Origin: DT-110 sp964342305
GTDB taxonomy: Bacteria; Bacteroidota; Bacteroidia; Chitinophagales; Saprospiraceae
DNA length: 29,760 nucleotides
Assembly (NCBI GenBank): GCA_964342305.1
Contig: CAYFGK010000089.1
Location: forward strand, 1-29,760
Direction of reading: 5' to 3'
Of the stretch, positions 17,301-26,700 are shown in pieces (the first letter of the stretch is position 1; every line of letters begins with the position of its first letter). The translations under genes were made by a program, and so were the position numbers. The notes beneath the pieces were generated by a model. It worked only from the letters and a program-made list of their open reading frames with translations. It was not told the origin of the DNA and searched no databases.

Positions 17301-20300
17301 ATTTTTGGCGGAAGCCCCGACTATACGGTGCGCTGGGACGATGGCTTCTCCGGAAGCACCCGCACCAATCTGATAGCTGGTCGGTATGCGTTCACCATTA
17401 CGGATGCCAATGGTTGTACCCTCATCGATTCGATTCAATTGAATAGTCCGGATCCGCTGGTCGTGGTAACCGATTCGCTGCGAAACATCAGTTGTAACGG
17501 CCAGACCGACGGATTCATAGCCGTAGCGGCAAGTGGGGGCTCGGGGCCCTACCAATTCCAGTGGAGTACCGGAGATAACCGCCGGATAATTGGGGGCCTT
17601 GACCAACAATTCTATACGGTTACCGTCACCGACTTCAATGGCTGTACGGCGACCCGTTCTTATCCCATTTCCGAACCGGATCCCGTGCGTTTGCGCATCG
17701 AGGAGGAACGTCCTCCAGTATGTATTGGCGACACCAGCGGACGGATCCGGGTGCGGACGACGGGGGGACGATCACCATACACCTACACTTGGGCGGATGG
17801 AAGTAGTGGACCGGAACGCACAAAGCTGCCGGTAGGCACCTACCGGGTGATTGCCACCGATGCCAGTGGTTGCCTGACGGATACCCTCGAAATCGTTTTA
17901 GCGGCAGCTTCGGCCATCAGCGTAACTGCATCCATCAACGATGCCTTGTGTACCGGTCGGTCTGACGGACGAATTACCCTGAGTCCGGTCGGCTCGGCCC
18001 CCTTCCAATATCAATGGGAGCGCGGAGATGAATCGGGCAGCTTACTTAATGCAGCTACGGGAATCTACCCGGTGCGGATTACGGATACGAACGGGTGTTT
18101 ACTGGACACCTCTTTCACAGTTGATGCCCTGAGCGAACCTATTCAACCTGTTTTCAGCCTGGTACAACCACAATGTGCGGGCGCTATGGATGGCCGTATA
18201 AGCGTAACTATTTCCGGTACGCCAAGGCAACCACTGCAGTACGAATGGAACGATGGTCCTTTTGTAAAAGATCGTCTGCGCATCAGCACCGGGGATTACC
18301 AGGTTACCATAACCGATGATCTCGGATGTCAGACCATAAGTGACACGCTTCGCATTCAGAGTCCGGAACCGATACAAATCGACTTAGCGGGTCGGGGTGA
18401 CATTTTGTGTCAGGGAGATGACAATGGGTTTCTCGAACTCGATGTCTCCGGAGGTGTAGGTCCGTACGAGTTTACCTGGACCGGAAGTCCCGATACCACC
18501 TCCACCATTTACGGATTAGACGCCGGTCAGTATCGGGTGTTCGTAACCGATGCCAATGGATGCCCCGCTCAACAATCCTTTAACCTGGCTGATCCATCCC
18601 AATTGGTTGCCGAAGTTGATGTATTCCAGGGCAATATCTGTATCGGTGACAGCAGCAATCGACTGAGTCTGGAGGTACAGGGGGGAATGCACCCGTACCA
18701 ATTCGCCTGGAGTACCGGTAGTATGGACAATGAACTACGCAATGTCGACCCCGGCGCGTACAGTGTAACGGTTTCGGATGCCAACGGTTGTACAGAACAG
18801 ATACCAGCCATCAAGTTGCGGGATCCGGGAGAAGCGCTACAACTGACCGAATTTAAAGCTGATGATATCAGTTGTTTTGGTGCCCGGGACGGTAGTTTGT
18901 CGGTGCGGATCCAGGGGGGGACGGCCCCATACCGGTATTTATTCAGTAATGCCGAACTCGTCCGTACATCGGCGGATAGTGTAGTTCTGCCCGGCCTACC
19001 TGCAAATTCCGGCTACCAGGTTACGGTGGTTGATGCTAACGGTTGTGTGATCAATTCGCAATCAGTACCCGTCAGGGAACCTACCCCCCTGAGCGTTCGC
19101 AGAGACAGCATACAGCAAAACACCTGTTTTGGGGCTGAAGAAGGAGCCATCTTTGTGACGGCCCGTGGTGGCACTTTACCCTATTCCTATTCCTGGTACG
19201 ACGCCCAAGGGGCCTTTGTCTCCGACCAGCCCGATCTGATGCGGGCCGGAGCCGGCACCTATCAGTTGGTGGTTGCTGATCAACGTCAGTGTACCGACAC
19301 ACTGCAGACTGCCCGCATTGAAGAGTTGAGCAGCCCCGTGCGAATCACGGACACTACCCTCATCGATGCCCGCTGCCGGGATGCAGCCAGTGGTGCCGTG
19401 CGCCTTCAACTGATCGGTGGTGCTCCGCCCTACCAATACCGCTGGAGTAACGGAGCAACCACTCAGAACCTGCTTAACGCACCGGCGGGGACCTACAGCC
19501 TCACCATTACGGATTCGGATACCTGCCGCACTATTTTTCCAAGCTTCCGGGTCGATCAGCCCGATACGCGTATTTCGCTCATCGAGACCCTCGAGAACCC
19601 TAGTTGTCCCGGTCTGGAGGACGGGCAGATCCGGGTGTCTCTCGACGGTGGTGTTCCACCGTACCAACTAACCTGGAACCGGGAGGGCCTGTTTCTGGAC
19701 CAGGATACCACTCAATTGAGTGGCCTTCAGGAAGGACTGTACGAACTGGAGGTACTGGATGAAAATCAATGTCGCCGTACGTTCGGGTTCCAATTATTCG
19801 ATCCCGATTCACTGCAAATCAACTTCTCTGCCGAATTACCCGACCCCGACAGTACCAATGGCCGCCTGACCGCCAACGTCCAGGGGGGAACCCCCATGTA
19901 CGATTACCTCTGGGATACGGGAGACACACTGGCTACCATCCAGGATCTGGGTACCGGGCTTTACACCCTTTCGGTGACCGACCGCAACGGTTGTATGCTC
20001 AATGAGACCTTTAACCTCATGACCACCTCCCTCAAAGACCCGGATTGGGTGGAACGGGTGCGATTGTACCCTAATCCCACTTCTGACCAGCTCCGTGTGG
20101 ACCTTACCCTCCGCCAGCCTAACCGTATTGAATGGCAATTGATCAACTCAATGGGACAAGTAGTCTATTCCGGCCAGACGGGCCCCGATCGCCAACACCA
20201 ATTAGCCTGGAATTTGTCGTTCCATTCCGCTGGCTCCTACCGGTTGGTTGGCACAGCGCAAGGGCGGTTGATCTATTCAGCGCAGGTATTGAAGATGGAG

Positions 20301-20306
20301 CGGTAG
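14334..20306 (+). CDS. Giant SprB-repeat secreted protein with T9SS C-terminal signal
   Basis: This 1990-residue protein is an exported, adhesin-like modular protein. Reading along it: a signal peptide (1-20); a proprotein-convertase P-domain-like module (about 25-192; LIRHGWASDLDITLQSPGG); a fibronectin-III-like module (193-294); a MAM-like module (295-477); a MopE-type metal-binding stretch (about 485-547; DADNDGYGD ... GDCNDTNENINPG ... NCNGLDDD); two Ig-like modules (548-722); one degenerate and then about 14 SprB repeats (about 808-1900), each with paired Cys, a DG-x-I motif, PYxYxW and VTDANGC. It ends with a T9SS type A sorting domain (about 1903-1990; LYPNPTSDQLRVDL). SprB-repeat proteins act in gliding or surface adhesion. 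The role here is inferred. Confidence 0.93.
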   Translation: MKKRFLFCLLTGLFPFLSYSQDTIPNPSACSMGLVLNDATCPDDRPFFDPNRFVITVNNAPGTALGQDVYLKQVKLLIRHGWASDLDITLQSPGGQQIVLTSDNGGGDANYGDPTQPDCSGAVVFDASACQAIDEEPSEAPFTAGPYQPEESLLIFNDSLTNPNGDWLLDICDDFEADSGYLDFVELVFEPLSCLPVSEVQVQNIDTTTVVLNWAEDIGCENTTTYVEYGPPGFTPGTGAQPGQGTVVLAGCPPYALTGLAPETGYDIYLRKSCGTSFSGNSCGNTIITGCQPPAGRILTSFDEEGDCTGSCGTTECTLTGPWFNEPAGNVDWQVRGTPTPTQGTGPNTDADGGGKYIYLETSGNNCLEGSTAELRSGCFLAEADPLATCNIAFNYHMQGPDIGSLRVQVSKNGGQSWQTIWQRQNNQGAGWKKTYLEYSNYQAGDRLQFRFLATRGRGSQGDIAIDNIAIYGLTYEGRPNNAFYLDADNDGYGDANQVLYSCLDTPPPGYVDQVGDCNDTNENINPGHPEVPCDNIDNNCNGLDDDTILPPPIVFNDTICDGGNPFLRAQPVSGKSIFWYTTPDDLTEIPEFGVFYSPDLPPNNTAFPQEYTFYAEETDFRCFSEPRAPATVVVNPAPAVSFTDQPILCPGETIDLAGLDIEDQRGTGASLAFFSDAALDPGSELSNTMVRPEGDTTLYFALTTDQGCRATGEIPITVNPGPNLDIDPENDFSLCIESTQELTVTSTTGMQPFNYLWSTGEDTPSITVEAGRQAGQVDQYAVTVTDQLGCAADTSITVSSISSISSILRTIDNPTGCDGQDGAITITPQGGLLPFTYEWQGTNGISGRAEDIPSNSYTIDSLLQGAYRITVTDNSSDGCVFRLRTTYVNGPDAEVTSVDVEDVSCASASDGRICLQVIGAPAYLWSTGATTPCLENVPGGMYSVTITEGGCETIVDSIRVSEPLPLTYDADLRDPDCSNSSDGQIALSIFGGSPDYTVRWDDGFSGSTRTNLIAGRYAFTITDANGCTLIDSIQLNSPDPLVVVTDSLRNISCNGQTDGFIAVAASGGSGPYQFQWSTGDNRRIIGGLDQQFYTVTVTDFNGCTATRSYPISEPDPVRLRIEEERPPVCIGDTSGRIRVRTTGGRSPYTYTWADGSSGPERTKLPVGTYRVIATDASGCLTDTLEIVLAAASAISVTASINDALCTGRSDGRITLSPVGSAPFQYQWERGDESGSLLNAATGIYPVRITDTNGCLLDTSFTVDALSEPIQPVFSLVQPQCAGAMDGRISVTISGTPRQPLQYEWNDGPFVKDRLRISTGDYQVTITDDLGCQTISDTLRIQSPEPIQIDLAGRGDILCQGDDNGFLELDVSGGVGPYEFTWTGSPDTTSTIYGLDAGQYRVFVTDANGCPAQQSFNLADPSQLVAEVDVFQGNICIGDSSNRLSLEVQGGMHPYQFAWSTGSMDNELRNVDPGAYSVTVSDANGCTEQIPAIKLRDPGEALQLTEFKADDISCFGARDGSLSVRIQGGTAPYRYLFSNAELVRTSADSVVLPGLPANSGYQVTVVDANGCVINSQSVPVREPTPLSVRRDSIQQNTCFGAEEGAIFVTARGGTLPYSYSWYDAQGAFVSDQPDLMRAGAGTYQLVVADQRQCTDTLQTARIEELSSPVRITDTTLIDARCRDAASGAVRLQLIGGAPPYQYRWSNGATTQNLLNAPAGTYSLTITDSDTCRTIFPSFRVDQPDTRISLIETLENPSCPGLEDGQIRVSLDGGVPPYQLTWNREGLFLDQDTTQLSGLQEGLYELEVLDENQCRRTFGFQLFDPDSLQINFSAELPDPDSTNGRLTANVQGGTPMYDYLWDTGDTLATIQDLGTGLYTLSVTDRNGCMLNETFNLMTTSLKDPDWVERVRLYPNPTSDQLRVDLTLRQPNRIEWQLINSMGQVVYSGQTGPDRQHQLAWNLSFHSAGSYRLVGTAQGRLIYSAQVLKMER

Positions 20307-20887
20307 GTTTTGCTCTTGGTTTGGGGGTTCTATTGCTTGGGTTTGGGTTCTCTGCGCTTTTCCGCGTGGAGCGTGGGGCGTCGAGCATTAGGGTAACCAC
20401 TAAAGTGGTATGGGAATCAAAATATTATCTTTTATCCCACCGCTAAATCGGGTGGGCTTAAATGCTCCACGCCCGACGCAACAAAGAGCAGAGCAGCAAG
20501 CCCAAGCATTACCGTATAAGGCCATGAGCAAAACAAATGCCCGACACTCCACGCACCACGGGATTAAGGGTAGCGGAAAAGCTTAAAAATCACCGAAAGT
20601 TGTTCGGAGTAGAACCTCGCCTGACGCCGAATTGGCACAGCGCAAATACTACGCCTTGAAAACGGATACTACTTTAAACTCTGTGCGACGCTGTGGCTTC
20701 TTCGTGCAGCTCTGTGTACCTTTTTCCCAGGTTTTTGAAACAACCTAAATAGAATTACCTATCTCAAAAAATGTTTGCCTTGCCGCGATCCAGAGGATCA
20801 GCGCTCCTTTTAACCGTCGCTGTCTCGACGAGACTATGAGCAAAGGAAAAAAGACCAGGAACAGCCGAAAAGCCCGGAGCAGTGCTC
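20307..20887. other. Non-coding gap between two convergent genes, repeat-bearing
   Basis: No gene is supported here. The stretch 20371-20479 is a nested palindromic repeat, listed separately. After that the sequence 20480-20820 shows no recognisable structure beyond a short palindrome GTCTCG-A-CGAGAC (20822-20834). No standard terminator with a T-run is seen for either convergent gene. Confidence 0.6.
20371..20479. repeat. Nested palindromic repeat element
   Basis: Outer arms 20371-20390 and 20460-20479 pair at 17 of 20 positions. Inside lie two smaller hairpins: ACCAC-TAAA-GTGGT (20396-20409) and CCCACC paired with GGTGGG (20436-20456). The inner 28 bases (20433-20460) recur in reverse orientation at 29357-29384 with two mismatches, so the inner palindrome is a dispersed REP-like unit. 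Confidence 0.78.
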
Positions 20888-22870
20888 TCAATTTTCCACG
20901 ATCTTAAACGTGGTTCGCCGATTCGATTGGTGCTCGTCTTCGGAACAACGGGCGCAGATGCAATCGACCGCAGGTTGTTCCTCCCCATAACCAACGGCAC
21001 TTAAGCGATTTTCATCAATACCCTGAGCGATCAGGTAATCGACCGCCGACTGGGCCCGGCGTTGGGATAATTGTTGATTATAGCGATCATTACCCCGGCA
21101 GTCGGTATGTGACGCCAATTGAATATTGATCTCCGGATTTAAGCGCAGGTTACGCGTAAGTTCATTGAGGGTGGGCTCCGCATCGTCGCGGATATCCCAT
21201 TTTTCGAAATCGTAGTAGATGTTTTCCAGCACGATTTCGCGATCCACGAATATTTTGTCCAGCTCGATTTCCAGTTCGTAGGTTTGAATTGGATTATCGG
21301 GTGAAGGAGCAATACCCTGGCTACTGAAAGTCGCATCATTGTTGAGGTAGCCTTCCTTTTTAGCCAGGAACTCGTAGACCCTTCCTTCTTCCAGTTCAAT
21401 AGAGTACTTCCCGTCTTCGCCTACGGTAACCTCATCCGTTGTGTTCCCTACTTCCAGGTCAAGAGAAGCGCCGGGCAGCGGCCGACGGCCAAGTACCCGG
21501 GAGTTGGGATCAGTAGGATCCTGGTAGATCTTTTCCAGGACAAAAACATCCAGTTTGACGATGGGCTTAACTTCCTCGGTCACTTCGGGTTCATCGGGTT
21601 CGGGGGGCGGCGGAAGTATGACCTTTTCCACCGTGTAAATATCATCGCGACCGCTACCGCTGTAGCGGCTGGATGAAAAATAACCCCGCTGGATCACATC
21701 ACCAGTGGAGGGTTGTGAGCGATCGATCAACAGTGCAAAATCATCGGCACCGGAATTAACGGGGGGCTTCAGATTAAAAGCCGGAGCCCAATTTCCATTG
21801 GTCATTTCGTAGGAACGAAAAATATCCAACCCACCCATGCTGTTGTGGCGGTTGGAGCTAAAATACAGGGTGTCCCGGTCGATGGTCGGGAATTGTTCGT
21901 TGCCGGGGGTATTCACCGAACGCCCCAGCAGACGAGGTACGTCCCAGTCGTCGCCCAGCCAGGTAGTCACGTAAATATCGTATCCGCCCCACCCTTCGGG
22001 GTGATTGGCCGAAAAATAAAGCTTGCTTCCATCGGGGGACAGGGCTGGATGCATATAGTTGACATTATCATCCTGAAAAGACAAGGGGCGGGGCGTTGAC
22101 CAGCGTGCTCCGCTTCGCTCCGAAACGTACAGCTGACAGTAGGCGTCCTTATCTTCCGAAGGGCTGGTACAGCGGGTGAAGATCATCATTGAGTAATCTT
22201 CATTAAAGGCAATAGTGCCTTCATTGTCGGGCGTGTTTATTGCCTGCTCAAAGGGCTCCACATTACCGGTAGCCAGATTGACCAGGAACAGGTCACTGAA
22301 GTCGTTGCCGGTCCAGTTGTAGGTTTCGTCGCCGGTAGCAGTTGAGCGGTCGGAGGTAATGACCAGGGTATTGTCTTTGTATGGTACCGGTGCGTAATCG
22401 GCATCACCCGTGTTAAAGGCCGCATTGGTAATCCGATACTCCTGACGTTCGATATCTTTCCAGCCCTGGGCTACCTCACAGGCCGATATTTCCCGCCGGT
22501 ATTCGTAGGGACTTCCTATTTCAAACCCCAGGTCGCGGAATGCCAGGATGGCTTCTTCGTATTGCTCCATGCGCTTGAGCGTGTACGCCTTTCCTTCCAG
22601 TGCTTCTACCCCGTAGCCGTAATCGTAAGCTGTCTGGTACCACTCCACCGCATCGGAAGGGCGGTTCAGCTGAATATAGGCATCGGCCAACAGATAGGCC
22701 AGTTTACCTTTCTCAACGCGACTGTCCAGTTTTTTGATCTCACCGGGCAGCATTTTGGCAGCGACAGCAAATTGCTTGCGCTCGTATGCCATGCGGCCAT
22801 CCCGGATTTTCATGGTATAAGTACAGGCTGTTATCGACAGCAAGAGTAGTCCAATCAGAAGACGTTGCAT
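20888..22870 (-). CDS. PorE-like OmpA family lipoprotein (TPR, PD40, CRD, OmpA domains)
   Basis: The 660-residue protein starts with a lipoprotein signal (LLLLSITAC, lipid-attachment Cys16). It then shows TPR-like helices (about 25-140), a WD40/PD40 propeller (about 160-405; PALSPDGSKLYFSANHPEGWGG, DTLYFSSNRHNSMGGLDIF), a Pro/Glu-rich linker, a carboxypeptidase-regulatory-like beta domain (about 440-530; GASLDLEVG, DGKYSIELEEG), and an OmpA C-terminal peptidoglycan-binding domain (about 548-660) with the binding Asp in SHTDCRG and Arg in NRRTTF. This domain order matches PorE of Porphyromonas, which anchors the type IX secretion machinery to peptidoglycan. It sits convergent to a T9SS cargo gene. 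Other OmpA lipoproteins share parts of this layout, so the PorE role is inferred. Confidence 0.88.
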   Translation of the reverse strand: MQRLLIGLLLLSITACTYTMKIRDGRMAYERKQFAVAAKMLPGEIKKLDSRVEKGKLAYLLADAYIQLNRPSDAVEWYQTAYDYGYGVEALEGKAYTLKRMEQYEEAILAFRDLGFEIGSPYEYRREISACEVAQGWKDIERQEYRITNAAFNTGDADYAPVPYKDNTLVITSDRSTATGDETYNWTGNDFSDLFLVNLATGNVEPFEQAINTPDNEGTIAFNEDYSMMIFTRCTSPSEDKDAYCQLYVSERSGARWSTPRPLSFQDDNVNYMHPALSPDGSKLYFSANHPEGWGGYDIYVTTWLGDDWDVPRLLGRSVNTPGNEQFPTIDRDTLYFSSNRHNSMGGLDIFRSYEMTNGNWAPAFNLKPPVNSGADDFALLIDRSQPSTGDVIQRGYFSSSRYSGSGRDDIYTVEKVILPPPPEPDEPEVTEEVKPIVKLDVFVLEKIYQDPTDPNSRVLGRRPLPGASLDLEVGNTTDEVTVGEDGKYSIELEEGRVYEFLAKKEGYLNNDATFSSQGIAPSPDNPIQTYELEIELDKIFVDREIVLENIYYDFEKWDIRDDAEPTLNELTRNLRLNPEINIQLASHTDCRGNDRYNQQLSQRRAQSAVDYLIAQGIDENRLSAVGYGEEQPAVDCICARCSEDEHQSNRRTTFKIVEN

Positions 22871-22950
22871 ATAGTCGTTTTATATTCGCTACAGAATATA
22901 CATAAAAAACAACGCTGTCACGGATTGGTTGGTATGCTGGATGACAATAT

Positions 22951-23029
22951 CAGGTTTGAGGTTTGAGGTTTGGGGTTTGAGGTAACCTATTACCTAACCT
23001 CACACCTCAAACCTAAAACCTAAAACCTG
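22951..23029. repeat. GAGGTTT heptad repeat forming a 33-bp inverted repeat
   Basis: Arm 22951-22983 is built from GAGGTTT-type heptads (four G-rich units), and arm 22997-23029 from ACCTAAA/ACCTCAA units. The arms pair at 29 of 33 positions around a 13-base centre. The G-rich strand has four closely spaced GG runs and could form a two-layer G-quadruplex. Related AACCT words occur at 27919-27985 and 29457-29520. Confidence 0.85.
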
Positions 23030-23036
23030 TCTTCTA

Positions 23037-23067
23037 TTGCCGGTATCGGTAAAATTACAGATATTTG
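23037..23067 (+). promoter_or_regulatory. Promoter for tRNA-Thr (TTG, 20-base spacer, GATATTTG)
   Basis: A -33 TTG (23037-23039) and a near-consensus -7 GATATTTG (23060-23067, one mismatch to TAnnTTTG) are separated by 20 bases, the expected Bacteroidota spacing. Transcription would start near 23073, 18 bases before the mature tRNA. Confidence 0.55.
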
Positions 23068-23090
23068 CACGGCTGTAAGCTAAGCATTCA

Positions 23091-23166
<76 letters not shown>

Positions 23167-23172
23167 GGTTGA

Positions 23173-23202
23173 CCCTCTTTTTGGCGAAAGCCGGAAAGAG
23201 GG
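23173..23202 (+). terminator. Stem-loop after tRNA-Thr
   Basis: CCCTCTTT (23173-23180) pairs perfectly with AAAGAGGG (23195-23202), followed by TTTCAATTT. The loop itself is the mini-hairpin GGC-GAAA-GCC (23183-23192). It likely ends the tRNA transcript and lies 8 bases before the stop of the next, convergent gene, so it could serve both strands. Confidence 0.65.
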
Positions 23203-23209
23203 TTTCAAT

Positions 23210-23446
23210 TTAAAGACTATCCTTTTTTCGAAAGTGGGAGCTTTCCTTATCATCATCCTGAAACTCTTCGGGCGGGAGGCTGTTCAGGAAGTGATCCGCT
23301 TCGGCGGCCGTACGAAAATCACCGAGCCAAAGTTTTTCCCGCCCTTCTTCTTCGTGTTCAACCAGCACCTCAAAGCGGGTACCCAAACGATTGGTCTTAG
23401 CCTGCACCGTATAGCGTAGTCCGTTTACAGTTTTTGTTTTTTTCAT
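23210..23446 (-). CDS. Small protein of unknown function, 78 residues
   Basis: The product starts MKKTKTVNGLRYTVQAKTN, then has a beta-rich core (FEVLVEHEEEGREKLWLGDF) and a helix (TAAEADHFLNSL), ending in an acidic then basic tail (FQDDDKESSHFRKKDSL). There is no signal peptide, membrane helix or recognised motif. The strand-strand-helix pattern with LGDFRTAAEAD is faintly reminiscent of SPOR-type domains but too short to assign. It lies alone between tRNA-Thr and the secDF terminator, with an ATG preceded by ATTACC. Confidence 0.6.
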   Translation of the reverse strand: MKKTKTVNGLRYTVQAKTNRLGTRFEVLVEHEEEGREKLWLGDFRTAAEADHFLNSLPPEEFQDDDKESSHFRKKDSL

Positions 23447-23720
23447 GGTAATTCGTCTACAATTGAACGATTGCTCGTTGGATTGTTTGTTCGGATTAAT
23501 TCAGACGGCCGACAATAAGGGAAGCTGTTCATCGGATTATCTGCAAGAATACCCCGGTTTCAGGGGCTATATTTCAGGGACAGGAAGGAAAGAGGAAAGT
23601 AAGAGCTGGGTGTAGGTGTATATTTTCCTGGGGTTTTCCCTAGTTAAACATACGGAAAAACCCCAGGAAAATGCAATTAAGGTTGTACCGAAAATGGTCT
23701 GCCTTTAAGGATACACCCAT
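23447..23720. other. Gap between the 78-residue gene and the secDF terminator
   Basis: No gene is seen. The stretch holds one strong inverted repeat: ATTTTCCTGGGGTTTTCC (23622-23639) against 23654-23672, complementary except for one extra A, with a 14-base loop. It lacks an adjoining T-run. The minus-strand promoter of the 78-residue gene should lie here, but no exact -7 box is visible. Confidence 0.6.
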
Positions 23721-23760
23721 AAAAAGAGGCGACCGCATCGCGTGGATGAGGTCGCCTCTT
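23721..23760 (-). terminator. Rho-independent terminator of secDF
   Basis: On the minus strand AAGAGGCGACC pairs with GGTCGCCTCTT (11 bp) around an 18-base loop, and the stem is followed by TTTTTAT. It lies 36 bases beyond the secDF stop codon, so it is a standard intrinsic terminator for that gene. Confidence 0.85.
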
Positions 23761-23795
23761 CGTATCGTTATTGCCAGTGTTGATCCAGCAATCCG

Positions 23796-26700
23796 TTATC
23801 GTGCTTTCTCCATAGCTTTGGAGAATCCTTTTCCGGTCTTGGCACCTTTGCTTGGCTTGGCTTTCAGGTCACCCGTAAGATCGGACATAACCGGCGTCGC
23901 CACAAAGATGGAAGAGTACGTACCTACGATGATACCGATCAGCAGTGCCAGGGCAAAGCCCTTAATGCTGCTTCCACCGAAGACGAACAGAATGGCCACT
24001 ACCAACAGGGTCGTCAGTGAGGTAATAATCGTACGGCTAACCGTGGAGTTGATAGCCATATTGATCACTTCCTCTTTCGACTTCTTGGTGTAGGCATTCA
24101 TAAACTCCCGGATACGGTCGAATACAACCACCGTATCGTTAATGGAGTAACCGATCACCGTCAGGATGGCCGCAATAAAGGCCTGGTCTATCTCCAGGTT
24201 GATCGGCAGTACCCCGTGGAATACCGAAAACAGACCCAATACGATAATACTATCGTGGAACAGGGCCGCAACGGCACCGAGTGAGTATTGCCACTTGCTA
24301 AAGCGGATAAAGATGTAGAGGAAGATCAGCAGCAGGGCAAAAATGGCCGCATAGACCGCACTCTGCTTAATATCATCCGCAATCGTTGGTCCTACTTTGC
24401 TGGAGCTGGTCACGTGGGTACCCTCTCCGTCGGCATCGCTGAAGTTACCCAGGGTGTTCTCTCCTCCGACGACATTACTGACGCCTTCAAACAGAGCAGC
24501 CATTACCAGGTCAGAGGCATTCTCATCCGTATTGTCTACCTGATAGTCGGTCACAATATTAAATGTATTATCCGTATCAACGGCCTTTACTACCGGTACA
24601 CTCTCATCGAAGGATGCGGTCAGCGCATCGCGCAACTCGGCAGCCTGCACGTCGGTACCTTCGGCGAAGGTGACATTATAGGAGTATCCTCCTTTAAAGT
24701 CTACCCCGAGTTCAAAACCGCGAACCAGGAAGGAGCCGATACTGGCTACCAACAGGATCCCGGAGATTGTGTAAGCCATCTTACGCTTACCGAGCCAATC
24801 TATATTCAGATCTGCGAATGCATTCTTAGAGAAACCGGTATTGAAGGAGATCTTGCGACCTTTACTCGTCCACCAGTCGAACATGAGGCGACCGACCAAA
24901 ACGGCGGTGAACAACGATGACAGCACACCAATGATCAATACCACGGCGAAACCCTTAATGGGGCCCAAACCAAAGTAAGCCAGGACCATGGCGGTCAGGA
25001 TCGTCGTTACGTTGGCATCGATAATGGCCGAGTACGAGTTCTTGAAACCATCACTTATGGCCATCAGGGTCGATTTACCTTCCCTTAATTCCTCCCGTAT
25101 CCGTTCGAAGATGATCACGTTGGCATCCACGGCCATACCGATGGTAAGTACGATACCCGCAATACCCGGCAGGGTAAGTACGGTACCCAGTGAGGCCAGT
25201 GCACCAAAGATGAAGAAGAGGTTGAGGAACAAGGCCACAATGGCGATGATACCAGCGCCACCGTAATACAGGATCATAAAGCCGAGTACCAGCAAGAAAC
25301 CTACGACCAGAGCGCGAACAGACTTATTGATGTTCTGCTGCCCCAATGTCGGCCCTACGGTTTGTTGCTGAATGATCCGGGTGGTAGCCGGCAGTTTACC
25401 GATCTCGAGGATGGTAGCGAGGTCTTCGGCCTCCTGCAGGGAGAAACTTCCACTGATGGAGGAACTTCCGCCCAGAATAGGCTCGTTCACTCGTGGTGCC
25501 GATACAACCTCGTCGTCGAGCAGGATCGCAATTTCACGGTTGTTATTCTGAGCCGCCTGGGTCGTCATTTGTCCCCAGATCTTTGACCCCATATTATCCA
25601 TCCGCAGGGAGACCACCATTTGATTGGTCATGGGGTCCGAATCGGCATTGGCGCCGGTGACGTGGTCACCGGACAGGGGTGCTTCGGCATCGTCTTTCTT
25701 GATCGCGTATAACTCGTAGTTATTGGTGATCTCACCGGTTTCGAAGTTCTTTACCGGATCGGCCGACCAGTGCCACTCCAAATCCCGAGGGAAGAGGTTC
25801 TTTACTTCCGGGCGCGCCAGGAGGGTATCAATGCGATCGCGACGATTGCGCTCGGCCAGTCCCATGACGGCCAGGCCATTCAGGCCCTGCGTATTGGGCT
25901 GCATTAGGTCGAATAGCGGACCGGAGTTCAGGTTGAACGGTAATTCAGTAGTGTCGATGCGCTCGATCTGCGTAAGAATATCGTTACCCAGGGAATCCTT
26001 GGCGTAGATAGTGTCATACACCATTTGATTTTCCAGATCGCCATCACCCATGGTCTCACTCAGCAGTTGATTAGCTTCTGCCAGCGACTGCATGATCGTG
26101 GTACCACCCTGAGCTCCGGGATTCAACGGATCGGTAATACGGTAAACGTTCCAGAATTCCAGTTTGGCGGCAGCCTGCAGGAAATTCCGGGCGCGTTCGG
26201 GGTTATCGATACCGGGAAGCTCGACCAGGATGAGGTCACGGCTGGCATCGAGCGATACGTTGGGCTGTACAACGCCCAGTTTATCGATCCGTTCCTTCAA
26301 CAGCTGGAACGTCAATTGTACAGTCTCGTTGGCCTTTTGGCGCAGTACGCGAACAACCTCCCCGTCGGGGGTATCAAAATTAATTTCTTCCCGCAATGCT
26401 TCGTTGCGGGCGAAAATGGGTGCGAGTTTTTTACCTTCCTCGTTCTTACGGAACTCGTTCGCGAACAGGGTTACGTAATCCGATTGGGCATTCTTTTGGG
26501 CTTCGCTGGCAGCATCTAACGCTTCTTCTAGTGTAGGGTCTTTACTATTATTCGCAAGTGTTCTGATGAATTCGCGCAAATCTACTTGTAAGACGACGCT
26601 CATTCCACCTTTCAAATCGAGCCCGAGGGCTAGTTGCTGACCTTTCAGCTCTTGGTAGGTGTACGTTTTCAACAGAGGAATCTTCAGGATCTCCTCCGAT

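Noticed and set aside
20371..20479. The nested palindrome as the end of an insertion sequence
   Set aside because: No transposase, no matching second end nearby and no target duplication could be seen.
22951..23029. The heptad tract as a CRISPR array
   Set aside because: Units are seven bases long with no unique spacers, and no cas gene is present.
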